A stretch of 64,000 nt of DNA from Nomia melanderi (lineage: Eukaryota > Arthropoda > Insecta > Hymenoptera > Halictidae). Within the stretch, counting starts at the first letter, position 1, and each line of letters opens with the position of its first letter. The DNA is taken from assembly GCF_051020985.1 (NCBI RefSeq), contig NW_027475340.1, forward strand, positions 1 to 64,000, given 5' to 3'. The notes under the pieces are model-generated. The model saw only the letters and a list, made by a program, of their open reading frames with translations, ran no database searches and had not been told where the DNA came from. The position numbers and the translations under genes are program-made. Below, in pieces: positions 27,742-36,713 of the stretch.

Positions 27742-29067
27742 CTTAGCCATAAGGCCGAGAAGCGATCTGGATGAGTGTTATGCGAGTACACTTTGATCTT
27801 AGCCATTAGGCGGAGAGGCAATCTGAATGTGTGTTATGCGAGTACACTTTGATGTTAGCCATAAGGACGAGAAGCGACCTAGATGTGTGTTATGCGAGTA
27901 CACTTTAATCCAAGCCACAGGGCCGAGAAACGAACTGGACTTTGGTTATGCGTGTACACACAGATCTTAGCGATAAGCCAGAGAAACGATCTGGTTGTGT
28001 CTTATGCGAGTACACTTTGATCATAGCCAGAAGGCCGAGAAGCCATCTGGATGTGTGTTATGCGAGTACTCTAAGATCTTAGCCATAAGGCCGAGAAGCG
28101 ATGTGCATTTGGGTTATTCGAGTACACTATGATCTTAGCCATAAGGCGGAGAAGAGACCTGGATTGGGGTTATGCGATTGCACATTTATCTTAACCGTGA
28201 GGCCGAGAAGCGATCTGGATTTGGTTTATTCGAGTACCCTTTGATCTTAGCCATAAGCCCGAGAAACGATCTGGATGTGTTTTATGCGAATACACTTTCA
28301 TCTTAGCCATAAGTCCGAGAAGCCATCTGGATTTGGGTCATGTGAGTACACTTTTATCTTAGGCATAAGGCCGAAAGGCGATCTGGATTTTGGTTATTCG
28401 AGAACACTTTGATCTTAGCCATAAGGCCGGGAAGCGATCCCGATGTGTGTAATGCAAGTACACTCTGATGTTAGCCATAAGGCCGGGAAGTGATCTCACA
28501 TGTGAGTTATGCGAGTACACTTTGATCTTAGCCATAAGGCCGAGAGGCAATGTGGTTGTGTGTTATGCGAGTACACTTTGATCTTAGCCATAAGGCCGTG
28601 ATGCGATCTGGATATGTGTTATGCGAGTAAAGATTGATCTTAACCATAAGGCTGTGCAGCAATCTGGATGTGTGTTACGCGAGTTCACTTTGATCTTCGC
28701 CATAAGGCCGAGAAACGACATGGATTTGGGTTATTCGAGTACACTTTGATCTTAGCCATAAGGCCGAGAAGCGATCTGTATTTGGTTTATTCGAGTACAC
28801 TTTGATCTTAGCCATAAGCCCGAGAAGCGATCTGTATGTGTGTTACGCGAGGACACTTTGATCGTAGCCATAAGGCCGACAAGCGATCTGGATGTGTGTT
28901 ATGCGAGTACACGTTGGTCTTAGCCATAAGACCGAGACGCGATCCGGATTTGTCTTATTCGAGTACACTTTGATCTTTGCCAAAGACGGGGAAGTGATCT
29001 GCATGTGGGTTAAGAGAGTACATGTTGTGACTAACCGCCAGATCCGAGATGCGTTCTACGCTAACTG

Positions 29068-29394
29068 TTACTCGTATAATGCAGACCCACATCGCTTCTC
29101 GGCCGTACGGGTAATATCATTGTGTCAACGCATAATACAGACCCAGGTCGCTTCTCTGCCTTAAGGCTAAGATCGACGTGTACTCGCATAGACAGATCCA
29201 GGCCTCTTGTTGGGCTTATGGAAAAGACGAAAGTGTACTCGCCTTACACATATTCAGACCGCTTCTCCGCTGTACGGATAATATAAACTAGTACACGCAT
29301 AACATTGATACAGGTCGCTTTCTCTGCATAATGGACAAGATAAACGGGTACTCGTATATCACAGTTCCATATCTCTTCTGCGCATTATGGCTAA
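29068..29394 (+). repeat. U2-derived satellite, right edge block, U2 sense on plus strand
   Basis: About 5.8 diverged monomers in the orientation opposite to the main block. U2-like 5' ends are readable at 29,091 (ATCGCTTCTCGGCCGTACGG), near 29,147 (GTCGCTTCTCTGCCTTAAGG) and in the last copy, which ends GCGCATTATGGCTAAAG. The orientation switch lies at about 29,058-29,067. The block stops abruptly against AT satellite at 29,395. Its last monomer shares CAGTTCCA and GCATTATGG with the first monomer of the left edge. Confidence 0.82.
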
Positions 29395-31450
29395 AGCTAT
29401 ATAGAACAATGCGAAACTATATCAAACTGGATCAAACGATATGAAACTATATAAGGCTACATAAAACTGTGTAAGACTATAATAAATCTATATGAAACTA
29501 TATAAAACTATATAAAAATATGTAAAATTATATTAATCTATGTAAAACTATTTTAAATTATATAAAACTACATAAAACAATATCAATCTATATAAAATAG
29601 TATAAAACTACATAAAACATTGTCAATCTATATAAAACTATATAAAACTATACAAAACTGTAGAGATCTATATGAGACTATGTAAAACTATATGAAACTA
29701 ATGAAACTATATAATACTATGTAAAACAATATAAAACTAATGAAACTATATAAAACTATACAAAACTATATAAAACTATATGAAAGTATATAAAACTATA
29801 TTAAACAAAATAAAAGTATATAAAACTATATAAAACTATACAAAACTAAATATAACAATATAAAACTGTACAAAACTGTATAAAATTATAAAAAACTATA
29901 TAAAACTATACAAAACTATGTAAAACTATATAAACCTGACGAACACTATATAATGGTATATAAAACTATATAAAAGTATGTGAAACTATGTAAAACTATG
30001 TAAAACTATGTAAAGCTATATTAAGCTATATTAAGCTATATAAAACTATATAAAACTATATAAAACTATAGAAAAGTATATAAAACTATATAAAACTATA
30101 TAAAACTATATAAAACTATATAAAACTAATGAAACTCATATAGCAACATAAAGCCATATAAAACTATATAAAACTATATGAAACTGTATGAATCTATACA
30201 AAACAATATGAAAGTATAAAAAACTAATAAAACAATATAAAACTATATAAAACTATATAAAACCATATAAATCTATTTAAAACTAATAAAACTGTATAAA
30301 ACTATATAAAAATATGTAAAACTATATAAAACTATATAAAACTATATAAAACTTTATAAAACTATGTAAATCTATATAAGACAGTATAAAACAATATAAA
30401 ACTATTTAAAACTATGTAAAACTATATAAAACTAATAAAACTATATAAAACTATGTAAAACCATATAAGACTATATAAAACTATAGAAAACTATTAAAAC
30501 TATATAAAACTACATAAAACTACATAAATTATATAAAACTGGATAAAACTGTATAATACTATATAAAACTATTTAAAACTACATAAAACTATATGAATCT
30601 TTATAAATTTATATAAAACTAGATAAAACTATATAAACCTGTGTAAAACTATACACAACTATATAAAACAATGAAAAACTAATAAAACTATGTTAAACTT
30701 TATACGGCTAAATAAAACTATATAAATCTATTAAATCCTTTTAATACTATACATAACTATATAGAACTCTATAAAACTATGTCAAACTATATAAAACTAT
30801 ACAAAGCTATGTAAAACAATATAGAACTCTATGAAACTATATAAAACTATATAAAACTGTATAAAACTATAGACAAATATATACAACTAATAAAACTATA
30901 TAAAACTATATAATACTATATAAAACTATATAGAACTATGTAAATCTAATAAAACTATATAAATCCTTATAAATTTATATAAAACTATATAAAACTATAT
31001 AAAACCATATAAAACTACAGAAAACAATATAAAATTAAATAAAACTAGATAAAAACTACACATTACTATACAAAACTATATAAATCTATGATGACTATAT
31101 TACTGTATAAAACTATGTAAAATTATATAAAACTATATAAAACTATATTAAAGTATGTAAAACTATATAAAACTACACAAAACTATATAAAACAATATAA
31201 AACTAATAAAACTATATAAAATAATATAAAACTATATAAAACCAATAAAACTGTATAAAACTAATAAAACTATGTAAAACTATATAATACTATATAAAAC
31301 TATATAAAACTATATAAAACAACATTGAGCTATATAAAATTATATAAAACTATATAAAAGCATATAAAACTATATTAAACTATGTAAATCTAATAAAACA
31401 ATATAAAACTATATCAAACTATATAAAGCGATAGAAAACTATATAAAAGA
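29395..31450 (+). repeat. AT-rich 10-bp satellite array, block II
   Basis: About 2 kb of the ACTATATAAA-type satellite in the same orientation as blocks I and III. It is more degenerate than either, especially in its first 500 bp next to the 56-bp array, and lacks both the block I marker GTATAAGGCTATATC and the block III marker ATAATACCCTATAAAA. It ends at the truncated 5' side of the gypsy element. No gene is visible. Confidence 0.95.
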
Positions 31451-32462
31451 ATGTTCTGGTAGGACGGCCCTAGTAGCCCGTGAAGCCGCCTTAGAAGGAA
31501 GGATGGCAGCGATGGAAGCGAACCATCAGGTTATCACTTCCAATTTAGAGACTTTAGCACAGAGGATCATAACGGTGACCTCGTCTGTAAGTCGCGACTC
31601 TGTAACGGCTGACCCGTTCGCACTCGCGGCTCCGTATCAGCCAGCTGTGCAGTCGACTCCGCCTGTCGAAGGCAACAACGGACCTCGCGGCATACCGGAT
31701 CTGGGATATGTCGTGAGACCACCCGTTTTCGATGGAAGAAATGGGTGGAATGAGTACCACCTTCAATTTGAGGCTGTGGCTGCAGCGAACAGGTGGGATG
31801 AACCAAGGAAGGCGTTGGCCTTGGTTTCATCGCTGGAGGGTTCGGCTCGTAGTGTACTCACTTCCCTTCCCGCTGGTAGTTTACAGAATTACACCGCGAT
31901 CGTTTCGGCACTGGAGTTCCGTTATGGAACGAAAAATTTAACGAATTTAAATTTCGTTTTATTCCAAAATTACAAACAGCGGAAAGGAGAGCCCATTTCC
32001 GATTTGGCCAGGGAGATAGAAAGGTTGGCGCAGGCCGCCTTTTGTGAATGCCCTGCCGAGATCAGGGACAAACTGGCGGCCTCCCAGTTCGTGTCAGCTC
32101 TGGCCAATGAAGACATGAAAAGAGCGTTAAGACTCGGCGGGTTTGCATTTCTCAGGGCTGCCGTTATTCGGGCCCTGGAGATCGAAGCCGTCGAGAGCAC
32201 TTCAGAGGTCACCGCTGATGAAGTGCGGGTACTAAAATCTGTGCCCCGTGTTTTTGAGTGCAATGCGGCTCGAGAAGGCGCCTCGCAGGATGATCGACCG
32301 GACATGACGTACAGAAGTCGGACCAGGTGGCAAGGTTCCTCGAAGAGGCCCGAGAAGCAGAAGGAGTGCTGGGTCTGCGGGAAGAGCGGACACTTTCAAC
32401 GGGATTGTCGGATGGGAAAAACAGAGAAACCGAAGAAGGGAAACGGGAAAAGGTCGGAGTAA
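31451..32462 (+). pseudogene. gag: gag, N-terminally truncated
   Basis: Structural protein of the retrotransposon, which packages the RNA in particles in the cytoplasm. The first internal ATG is at 31,503 and gives 319 codons, but the same frame is open and coding-like (alanine- and glutamate-rich, coiled-coil-like) back to the satellite junction at about 31,451, so the true start lay further upstream and is lost. Counted from 31,503, residues ~73-230 form a typical retrotransposon Gag core with the PxFDG...W opening common in this group. Residues 289-302 (32,367-32,408) are a CCHC zinc knuckle, CWVCGKSGHFQRDC. A basic tail follows. The stop TAA at 32,460 lies in the loop of the predicted frameshift hairpin. 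The frame is intact within what remains. Confidence 0.9.
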
Positions 32463-33940
32463 TGGAGGAGCCTCCGACTTCAAGTTCTCCTACCCCCGTC
32501 GTCCGAAGAGTGAACCCTCAGGAGAAGATGAGCATCAAGGGATTCATCAATGGAAGAAAATGCAAGATCATCATTGATACCGGATCCTATGTAAATCTGT
32601 TATCAGCAAACAAGTTCGGTCCCAGGGAAACACTTAACGCGGCGGGTGCAGGAAACGTGAGAGTCTTCTCGGTTTCGGGAGAAAATCTGAAAATTTTCGG
32701 AAAAGAGCGATTCCCTCTGAAAATTGGAAACTTCCAGACGGAAGAAGAATTCTTACTAATACACATGAAAGAAGAATGCATTTTGGGAAGCAACTTCCTC
32801 CAAAAGCATGCGAGTAAAATTGACTTCGCCTCGGGTACGCTATCTATTAATGGAGAGGAGCTGTTCCTGCAAGAAAAATCACAAGAGGAGGTGGTCGTAC
32901 CTGTACATCTGCAGGCCTTGTACTCCCGTTGTTCCGGACAACTTACTGAAGAAGAAAGGAAGAGGTTTCGCCGACTATTACAAGAATTTCAAGACGTTTT
33001 TGCTGAAAACCCCGAGCAAGTGGGAAAGTGTGAGGTCGTGCGGCACAGGATCAACACGGGAGATCACGCTCCGATCAAGCAGGCACCACGACGTTTACCG
33101 TTCTGTCGCCGTGCCGAAGTTGACGAATTATTGGCGAAGATGCAGAAGCAAGGGGTGATAGAAGAGTCGAAAAGCCTCTGGTCTTCGCCAATTGTCCTCG
33201 TAAAAAAAAAGGATGGAAGTACCCGGTTTTGTGTCGATTACCGCCGACTTAATGAAATTACCAAGAAGGACTCCTATCCGCTGCCCAGGATAGAAGACAC
33301 CTTGAACGCCCTTTCTGGATCTTCTTGGTTCTCAACAATTGATCTCCAAAGTGGATATTGGCAGATTCCTGTCGATAAAAGGGATCGTGAGAAGACCGCA
33401 TTTTGCACAGGCTCTGGATTGTGGCAATTCAAAGTGATGCCATTTGGGCTGTGTAATGCTCCAGCTACCTTCGAAAGACTCATGGAAACTGTTCTCGCTG
33501 ATCTGACTTGGAAGATTTGTCTAGTGTACTTGGACGATATAATTGTCTATGGACGAACCTTCGAAGAGGAAGTACAACGCTTAAAAGAGGTGTTCACCCG
33601 CCTGCGCGAAGTAAAGCTTTTGATGAACCCGAAGAAATGTAGCTTCTTCCGCAACGAAGTGGCATACCTGGGACATGTCGTATCCAGTCAAGGAGTTAAA
33701 ACGGATCCGGAGAAGATTTCTGCGGTACGTGAATGGCCGATTCCCAAGAACAAGACTGAACTACGAAGCTTTCTTGAACTCTGCACGTACTATAGAAAAT
33801 TCGTGCAGGGTTTCTCGCGTATCGCACGACCGCTACACCGACTGACGGAAGAGAAGATGGACTTCGTGTGGACGGAAGAGTGTCAAGAGGCGTTCGAAGA
33901 GCTGAAGAGGAGATTAGAAGAGACACCTGTTTTGGCGTAA
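32327..33940 (+). pseudogene. pol: pol part 1: protease and reverse transcriptase, ends at a nonsense codon
   Basis: Open frame of 537 codons in the -1 frame relative to gag. The ATG at 32,327 is probably not a start; translation most likely enters by frameshifting at about 32,438. The aspartic protease active site DTGS is at residues 84-87, with the family's ILGSNFL motif near 152. The reverse transcriptase follows: KKKDGSTRFCVDYRRLN (293-309), the first catalytic aspartate in DLQSGYWQ (339), PFGLCNAP (372-379), and the YLDD catalytic box at 401-404 (33,527-33,538). The thumb and connection region carries SFLELCTYYRKF, with Glu where Gly is usual. The frame stops at TAA 33,938-33,940, exactly where the RNase H domain should start; the same frame continues beyond it, so this is a nonsense mutation, not a frame change. 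Confidence 0.92.
32438..32491 (+). promoter_or_regulatory. -1 ribosomal frameshift signal between gag and pol
   Basis: The slippery heptamer GGGAAAC sits at 32,438-32,444 in the correct phase of the gag frame (G GGA AAC). Six nucleotides later a 9-bp stem forms between 32,451-32,459 and 32,472-32,480, with one G-U pair and a 12-nt loop that holds the gag stop codon. Loop bases AGGAG (32,466-32,470) can pair with CTCCT (32,487-32,491) to make an H-type pseudoknot. Pol lies in the -1 frame relative to gag, as required. A second in-phase heptamer, GGGAAAA, is at 32,414-32,420 but has no comparable structure at the right distance. Confidence 0.85.
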
Positions 33941-34121
33941 CCTTGGATGGACGCGGACTTCGTTTTGGATACCGATGCCTCGAATTTTGCCATCGGAGCA
34001 GTCCTGTCACAAACACAAAACGGAGAGGAGAGGGTCATCGCGTATTTCTCCAAGACGCTGGGGAAAGCAGAGAGAAATTATTGTGTGACCCGAAAGGAAC
34101 TCTTGGCCATAGTCAAGTCCA
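33941..34121 (+). pseudogene. pol: pol part 2: N-terminal half of RNase H, after the nonsense codon
   Basis: Same frame as the upstream protease-RT part. It carries the RNase H opening DTDASNFAIGAVLSQ (from about 33,968) with the first catalytic aspartate, and RKELLAIVK with the catalytic glutamate. Similarity stops at about 34,116-34,121; the frame stays open to 34,267, but those residues are out of register and do not look like RNase H. It would normally degrade RNA in RNA-DNA hybrids during reverse transcription. Confidence 0.9.
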
Positions 34122-35759
34122 GAGCATTTCCATCACTATCTTTATGGACGAAAATTCCTTATCCGCACAGATCATGCAGCTCTGACCTGGCTCCTGAATT
34201 TCAAGAATCCAGAAGGTCAAACGGCGCGTTGGATCGAACGATTACAGGAGTACCAATTTCAAATTAAATACAGAGCAGGAAATATACATGGAAATGCGGA
34301 TAGCCTTTCAAGAAGACCACGTGGGGAACAATGCAAGCGTTGCTCCCGTTTGGAAGAAAAAGAGAGTGCAAACGAACACTGTCTCCTCAGGACCACACAT
34401 AGAAACGAACAGTTAGACGAGTGGAGAAAAGCTCAAGAGGAAGACGATGAAATTGGCTTGGTATTCTTGAAGAAACAAGAAGGAACGAAACCAAGCTGGT
34501 CGGAACTTTCGTCTTCCTCGCCGGAAACGAAATACTTGTGGGCAATTTGGGATTCCCTGGAAATCAAGGAAGGTCTCTTGTGCAGGAAATGGGAATCTGC
34601 CGATGGGAAACAAGTTTCTTGGCTTCTGGTTGTGCCGAAGAGCAAGGTTGAAGAGGTTTCGAAGCAATGCCACGACGCACCATCAGGTGGCCATTTTGGA
34701 ATCAAGAAGACGCTGGCCAAAGTTCGTCAGAGATTCTTCTGGTTGGATCACCGGAAAGCCGTCGACGAGTGGTGTCGTGGAGGGCTGAAGAAGGGCCCCA
34801 AAGAGAGGGGAATAGGGGCCATGAAGGTTTACAATGTCAGGGCACCATTTGAGAGGATCGCGCTCGACACTGTGGGTCCCTTGCCCAGGTCTTCGGCCGG
34901 AAACAGGTACGCGCTGGTTGTGGTAGATTATTTTTCGAAGTGGCCGGAGGTGATTGCGCTACCAAACCAGCAGGCGACAACGATTGCAAGAGCGTTGTTG
35001 GAACAGGTGATCAGCCGGTATGGAATGCCGCTGGAGTTGCACTCTGATCAGGGTCGGAGTTTCGAATCTTCCATCTTCAAGGAACTGATGAAGATGCTGG
35101 GGATAAAGAAGACGAGGACAACTCCCTTACACCCTCAGTCGGATGGACTCGTAGAGCGGATGATTAGAACTTTGCTGCAGTATCTGTCCCAGTTTGTTTC
35201 AGAACATCAGAAAGATTGGGACGAATGGATTCCAACGTTTCTTCTTGCATACCGGACCTCCAGACATGAAACCACAGGATTGACTCCATCTATGGTTTTC
35301 ATGGGCAGAGAGCTGCGTCTTCCGTTAGACCTGTTGAGAGGGACTTCACCAAGTGCTTTAACGGATGAGAAGACGTACGTCGAAGAATACCGAGCAAGAC
35401 TTGCTGAAACTCACAACTTTGTACGAGAGAGGTTGCGGATATGTAGCAACAAAGCAAAATCATGGTACGATTCCCGTGCACGGCCGATCTCATTTGCCCA
35501 AGGAGAGAAGGTCTGGTTGTACAATCCGAAAAGAACAAAAGGGAAATGTCCCAAGTTGCAATTTGACTGGGAAGGACCATACGAGGTTGTTCAACGATTG
35601 AATGACCTAATCTATAGGATTGTCCGTTCCCCTAGAAAGAAACTGCGGATTGTACATGTCAATCGGCTTGCTCGCTTCGATTCAAGAACAACGAATTTGA
35701 AGAAATCAAAGGACAATGATCGACATTCTTCGCCCAAGAAGAGGACTTGTCGTCGCTGA
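34122..35759 (+). pseudogene. pol: pol part 3: C-terminal RNase H and integrase, frameshifted
   Basis: The next frame (+1 relative to part 2) opens at 34,122 and runs to TAG-free coding up to 35,759. Its first part holds the third and fourth RNase H catalytic aspartates (TDHAAL at 34,167; NADSLSR at 34,293). The integrase follows; numbered from the ATG at 34,350, His108 and His115 of the HHCC zinc finger are present, Cys142 (34,773) is present, but the expected second cysteine is missing (WCRGGLKKGP), pointing to a small in-frame deletion. The catalytic triad is D173, D233 and E269 with 35 residues between the last two. A GPY motif (WEGPYEV, ~407-413) and a basic tail mark the C-terminal domain. 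This integrase would be unlikely to function normally. Confidence 0.92.
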
Positions 35760-36047
35760 AGACTAGGGAAAGAATTTTCCTTCTGGCAGCGGAGGCTTTC
35801 CTTCGTTTGCGGCCGAACCGGCCAAGGTTGGTATGAGGAAGTGACATTCTCTTAGGAGGGTGTCCCCTCATCATCTGAGGCTGCATTTCAATAGCGGCGT
35901 GCAGCACCAGGAGTCGGTTCGCGAAAGAGTGGTGTTCGGGAGCCCCAAATAAAGGGTTCAGGAGAAGGTTTCCTTGGGGGAACATCCGAGGGAAGGTTTC
36001 TCGACGGCTAGGGGAAATTCACCCGAGAAGCCTGGAGGAAAGAAGAC

Positions 36048-36055
36048 TATAAATA
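36048..36055 (+). promoter_or_regulatory. TATA-box-like element in the gypsy 3' UTR
   Basis: TATAAATA in an otherwise GC-balanced context (AAGACTATAAATACAAG). It lies about 365 bp upstream of the LTR. Its use as a promoter is not shown; it stands out because the LTR itself has no obvious TATA box. Confidence 0.3.
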
Positions 36056-36401
36056 CAAGAAAGAAAGACTCAATGTGGAAGGGCGAGGAATGAGCGATCC
36101 AGGATTACCCGGAGAAGAATTCTTCGGAGGATCGAGTACCGGCGTCTTGCTCAGGGTTTTTGGTGGTTTTCCTCTGAGACGGAGGACGAATGTCAGGACG
36201 TTACTGTCTGAGAGACCACCTAGGTAAAGGAATTAATTTGGTTTTACCGACTCTTCAGGCAGAGGTACCACGTGGTTGCAGGCCGGCTTCACTGACAGAA
36301 GGAAGCGACAGAGGTTAGCGTTATCGGACTGAAGACGTTCACAGTCGTCGGGCTGAAATTGCTGACAGTGAAGTTTGACGCGGTCGGGACGACCGCTCAA
36401 C

Positions 36402-36413
36402 GAAGGAGGAGGG
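36402..36413 (+). promoter_or_regulatory. Polypurine tract
   Basis: GAAGGAGGAGGG ends 3 bp before the TG of the 3' LTR. This is the place and base composition expected for the primer of plus-strand DNA synthesis in LTR retrotransposons. Confidence 0.85.
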
Positions 36414-36416
36414 CAA

Positions 36417-36713
36417 TGTTGCGATACATCGAATTAACGAGGTTGCGATGTATCGAACTCGTCCCTCTAGCACGCACGGCTGAACCAACCCTTAGGATCT
36501 GAAGGGGGTTGAAATAAACTGGTCGCTAAGGAGTTGGTCAGAGTAAACGAAGACAAACGAGTAGTCTTTGAGCGAACGTTGACGAGAATAGACGTGTTGA
36601 GCAATAGACTACATTCTGTAATATTTGTATGAAATTGTAAATATTAGTGTAAATAAGAACATTGTAAATAAACATATCGCGGGCGAGCACCCTAGGAACC
36701 GCCCAGCGCAACA
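36417..36713 (+). mobile_element. 3' LTR of the gypsy element, 297 bp
   Basis: Starts TGTTGCG and ends CGCAACA, with a polypurine tract just before it. It matches the solo LTR at 14,921-15,206 but is 11 bp longer at about 36,570-36,580, where TTGA occurs twice around the extra bases. Two AATAAA motifs (36,513-36,518 and 36,667-36,672) are candidate polyadenylation signals; the second is nearer the usual R/U5 position. Within the first 40 bp, CGATACATCG (36,422-36,431) and its reverse complement CGATGTATCG (36,446-36,455) form an inverted repeat. Confidence 0.93.

Larger units (their letters stand above)
15559..29057 (-). repeat. Main 56-bp satellite array derived from the U2 snRNA 5' end
   Basis: About 240 head-to-tail monomers of 56 bp, with frequent 55-bp variants that read CCGAAAGCG instead of CCGAGAAGCG. 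On the minus strand the consensus is ATCGCTTCTCGGCCTTATGG, then CTAAGATCAAAGTGTA, then a 20-bp linker. The first 36 nt equal nucleotides 1-36 of insect-type U2 snRNA as I recall it: stem-loop I, the U6-pairing stretch and the start of the branch-point-pairing GUAGUA, after which U2 similarity stops. Two main linker types exist, CTCGCATAACACACATCCAG and CTCGAATAACCCAAATCCAG. Sm site, stem-loops III/IV and the rest of U2 are absent, so these are not U2 genes. Short open frames of 60-100 codons on both strands are by-products of the repeat. No other gene is seen. Confidence 0.92.
35760..36416 (+). other. Gypsy 3' untranslated region, no env frame
   Basis: About 650 bp between the integrase stop and the 3' LTR. 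I see no open frame with envelope-like features such as a signal peptide, furin site or membrane anchor. It contains an AAATAAAGG motif near 35,946, a TATA-like element near 36,048 and the polypurine tract at its end. Minus-strand open frames here are not supported. Confidence 0.7.
31451..36713 (+). mobile_element. Ty3/gypsy LTR retrotransposon, 5'-truncated and inactive
   Basis: About 5.26 kb of retroelement in the order gag, protease, reverse transcriptase, RNase H, integrase, 3' LTR, which is the Ty3/gypsy order (integrase last). The 5' LTR, primer-binding site, leader and start of gag are missing: sequence jumps from AT satellite straight into gag coding at about 31,451. No envelope frame is seen between integrase and the 3' LTR. 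Pol is broken by a nonsense codon (33,938) and a frameshift (about 34,116-34,122). The 3' LTR is followed by ATAT, the same tetranucleotide that flanks the solo LTR. The clade within gypsy was not assigned. Confidence 0.95.

Noticed and set aside
15559..29057. CRISPR-like array, because of regular spacing with a conserved core and a variable part.
   Set aside because: The linker takes only a few recurring forms and drifts by point mutation; there are no unique spacers and no cas genes, and the context is eukaryotic. It is a satellite.
15971..29164. Many open frames of 60-100 codons on both strands with recurring peptides such as MAKIKVYSHNTHPDRFSALW and MCVMRVHFDLSHTDEQRSG.
   Set aside because: They are translations of the 56-bp satellite. 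The monomer length is not a multiple of three, the frames end irregularly, both strands give them equally, and the repeated peptide follows the DNA repeat rather than any protein family.
15396..29394. Functional U2 snRNA genes.
   Set aside because: Only nucleotides 1-36 are present in each monomer; the branch-point box is broken, and the Sm site and 3' stem-loops are missing. No U2 promoter element was recognised in the 20-bp linker.
31554..35601. Other short open frames within gag and pol on both strands.
   Set aside because: They are shadows of the gag and pol frames, which carry the recognisable domains.
35659..35985. A 108-codon minus-strand open frame after integrase, considered as an antisense or env-like gene.
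   Set aside because: It overlaps the end of integrase on the opposite strand, has no signal peptide or membrane segment, and shows no family motif.
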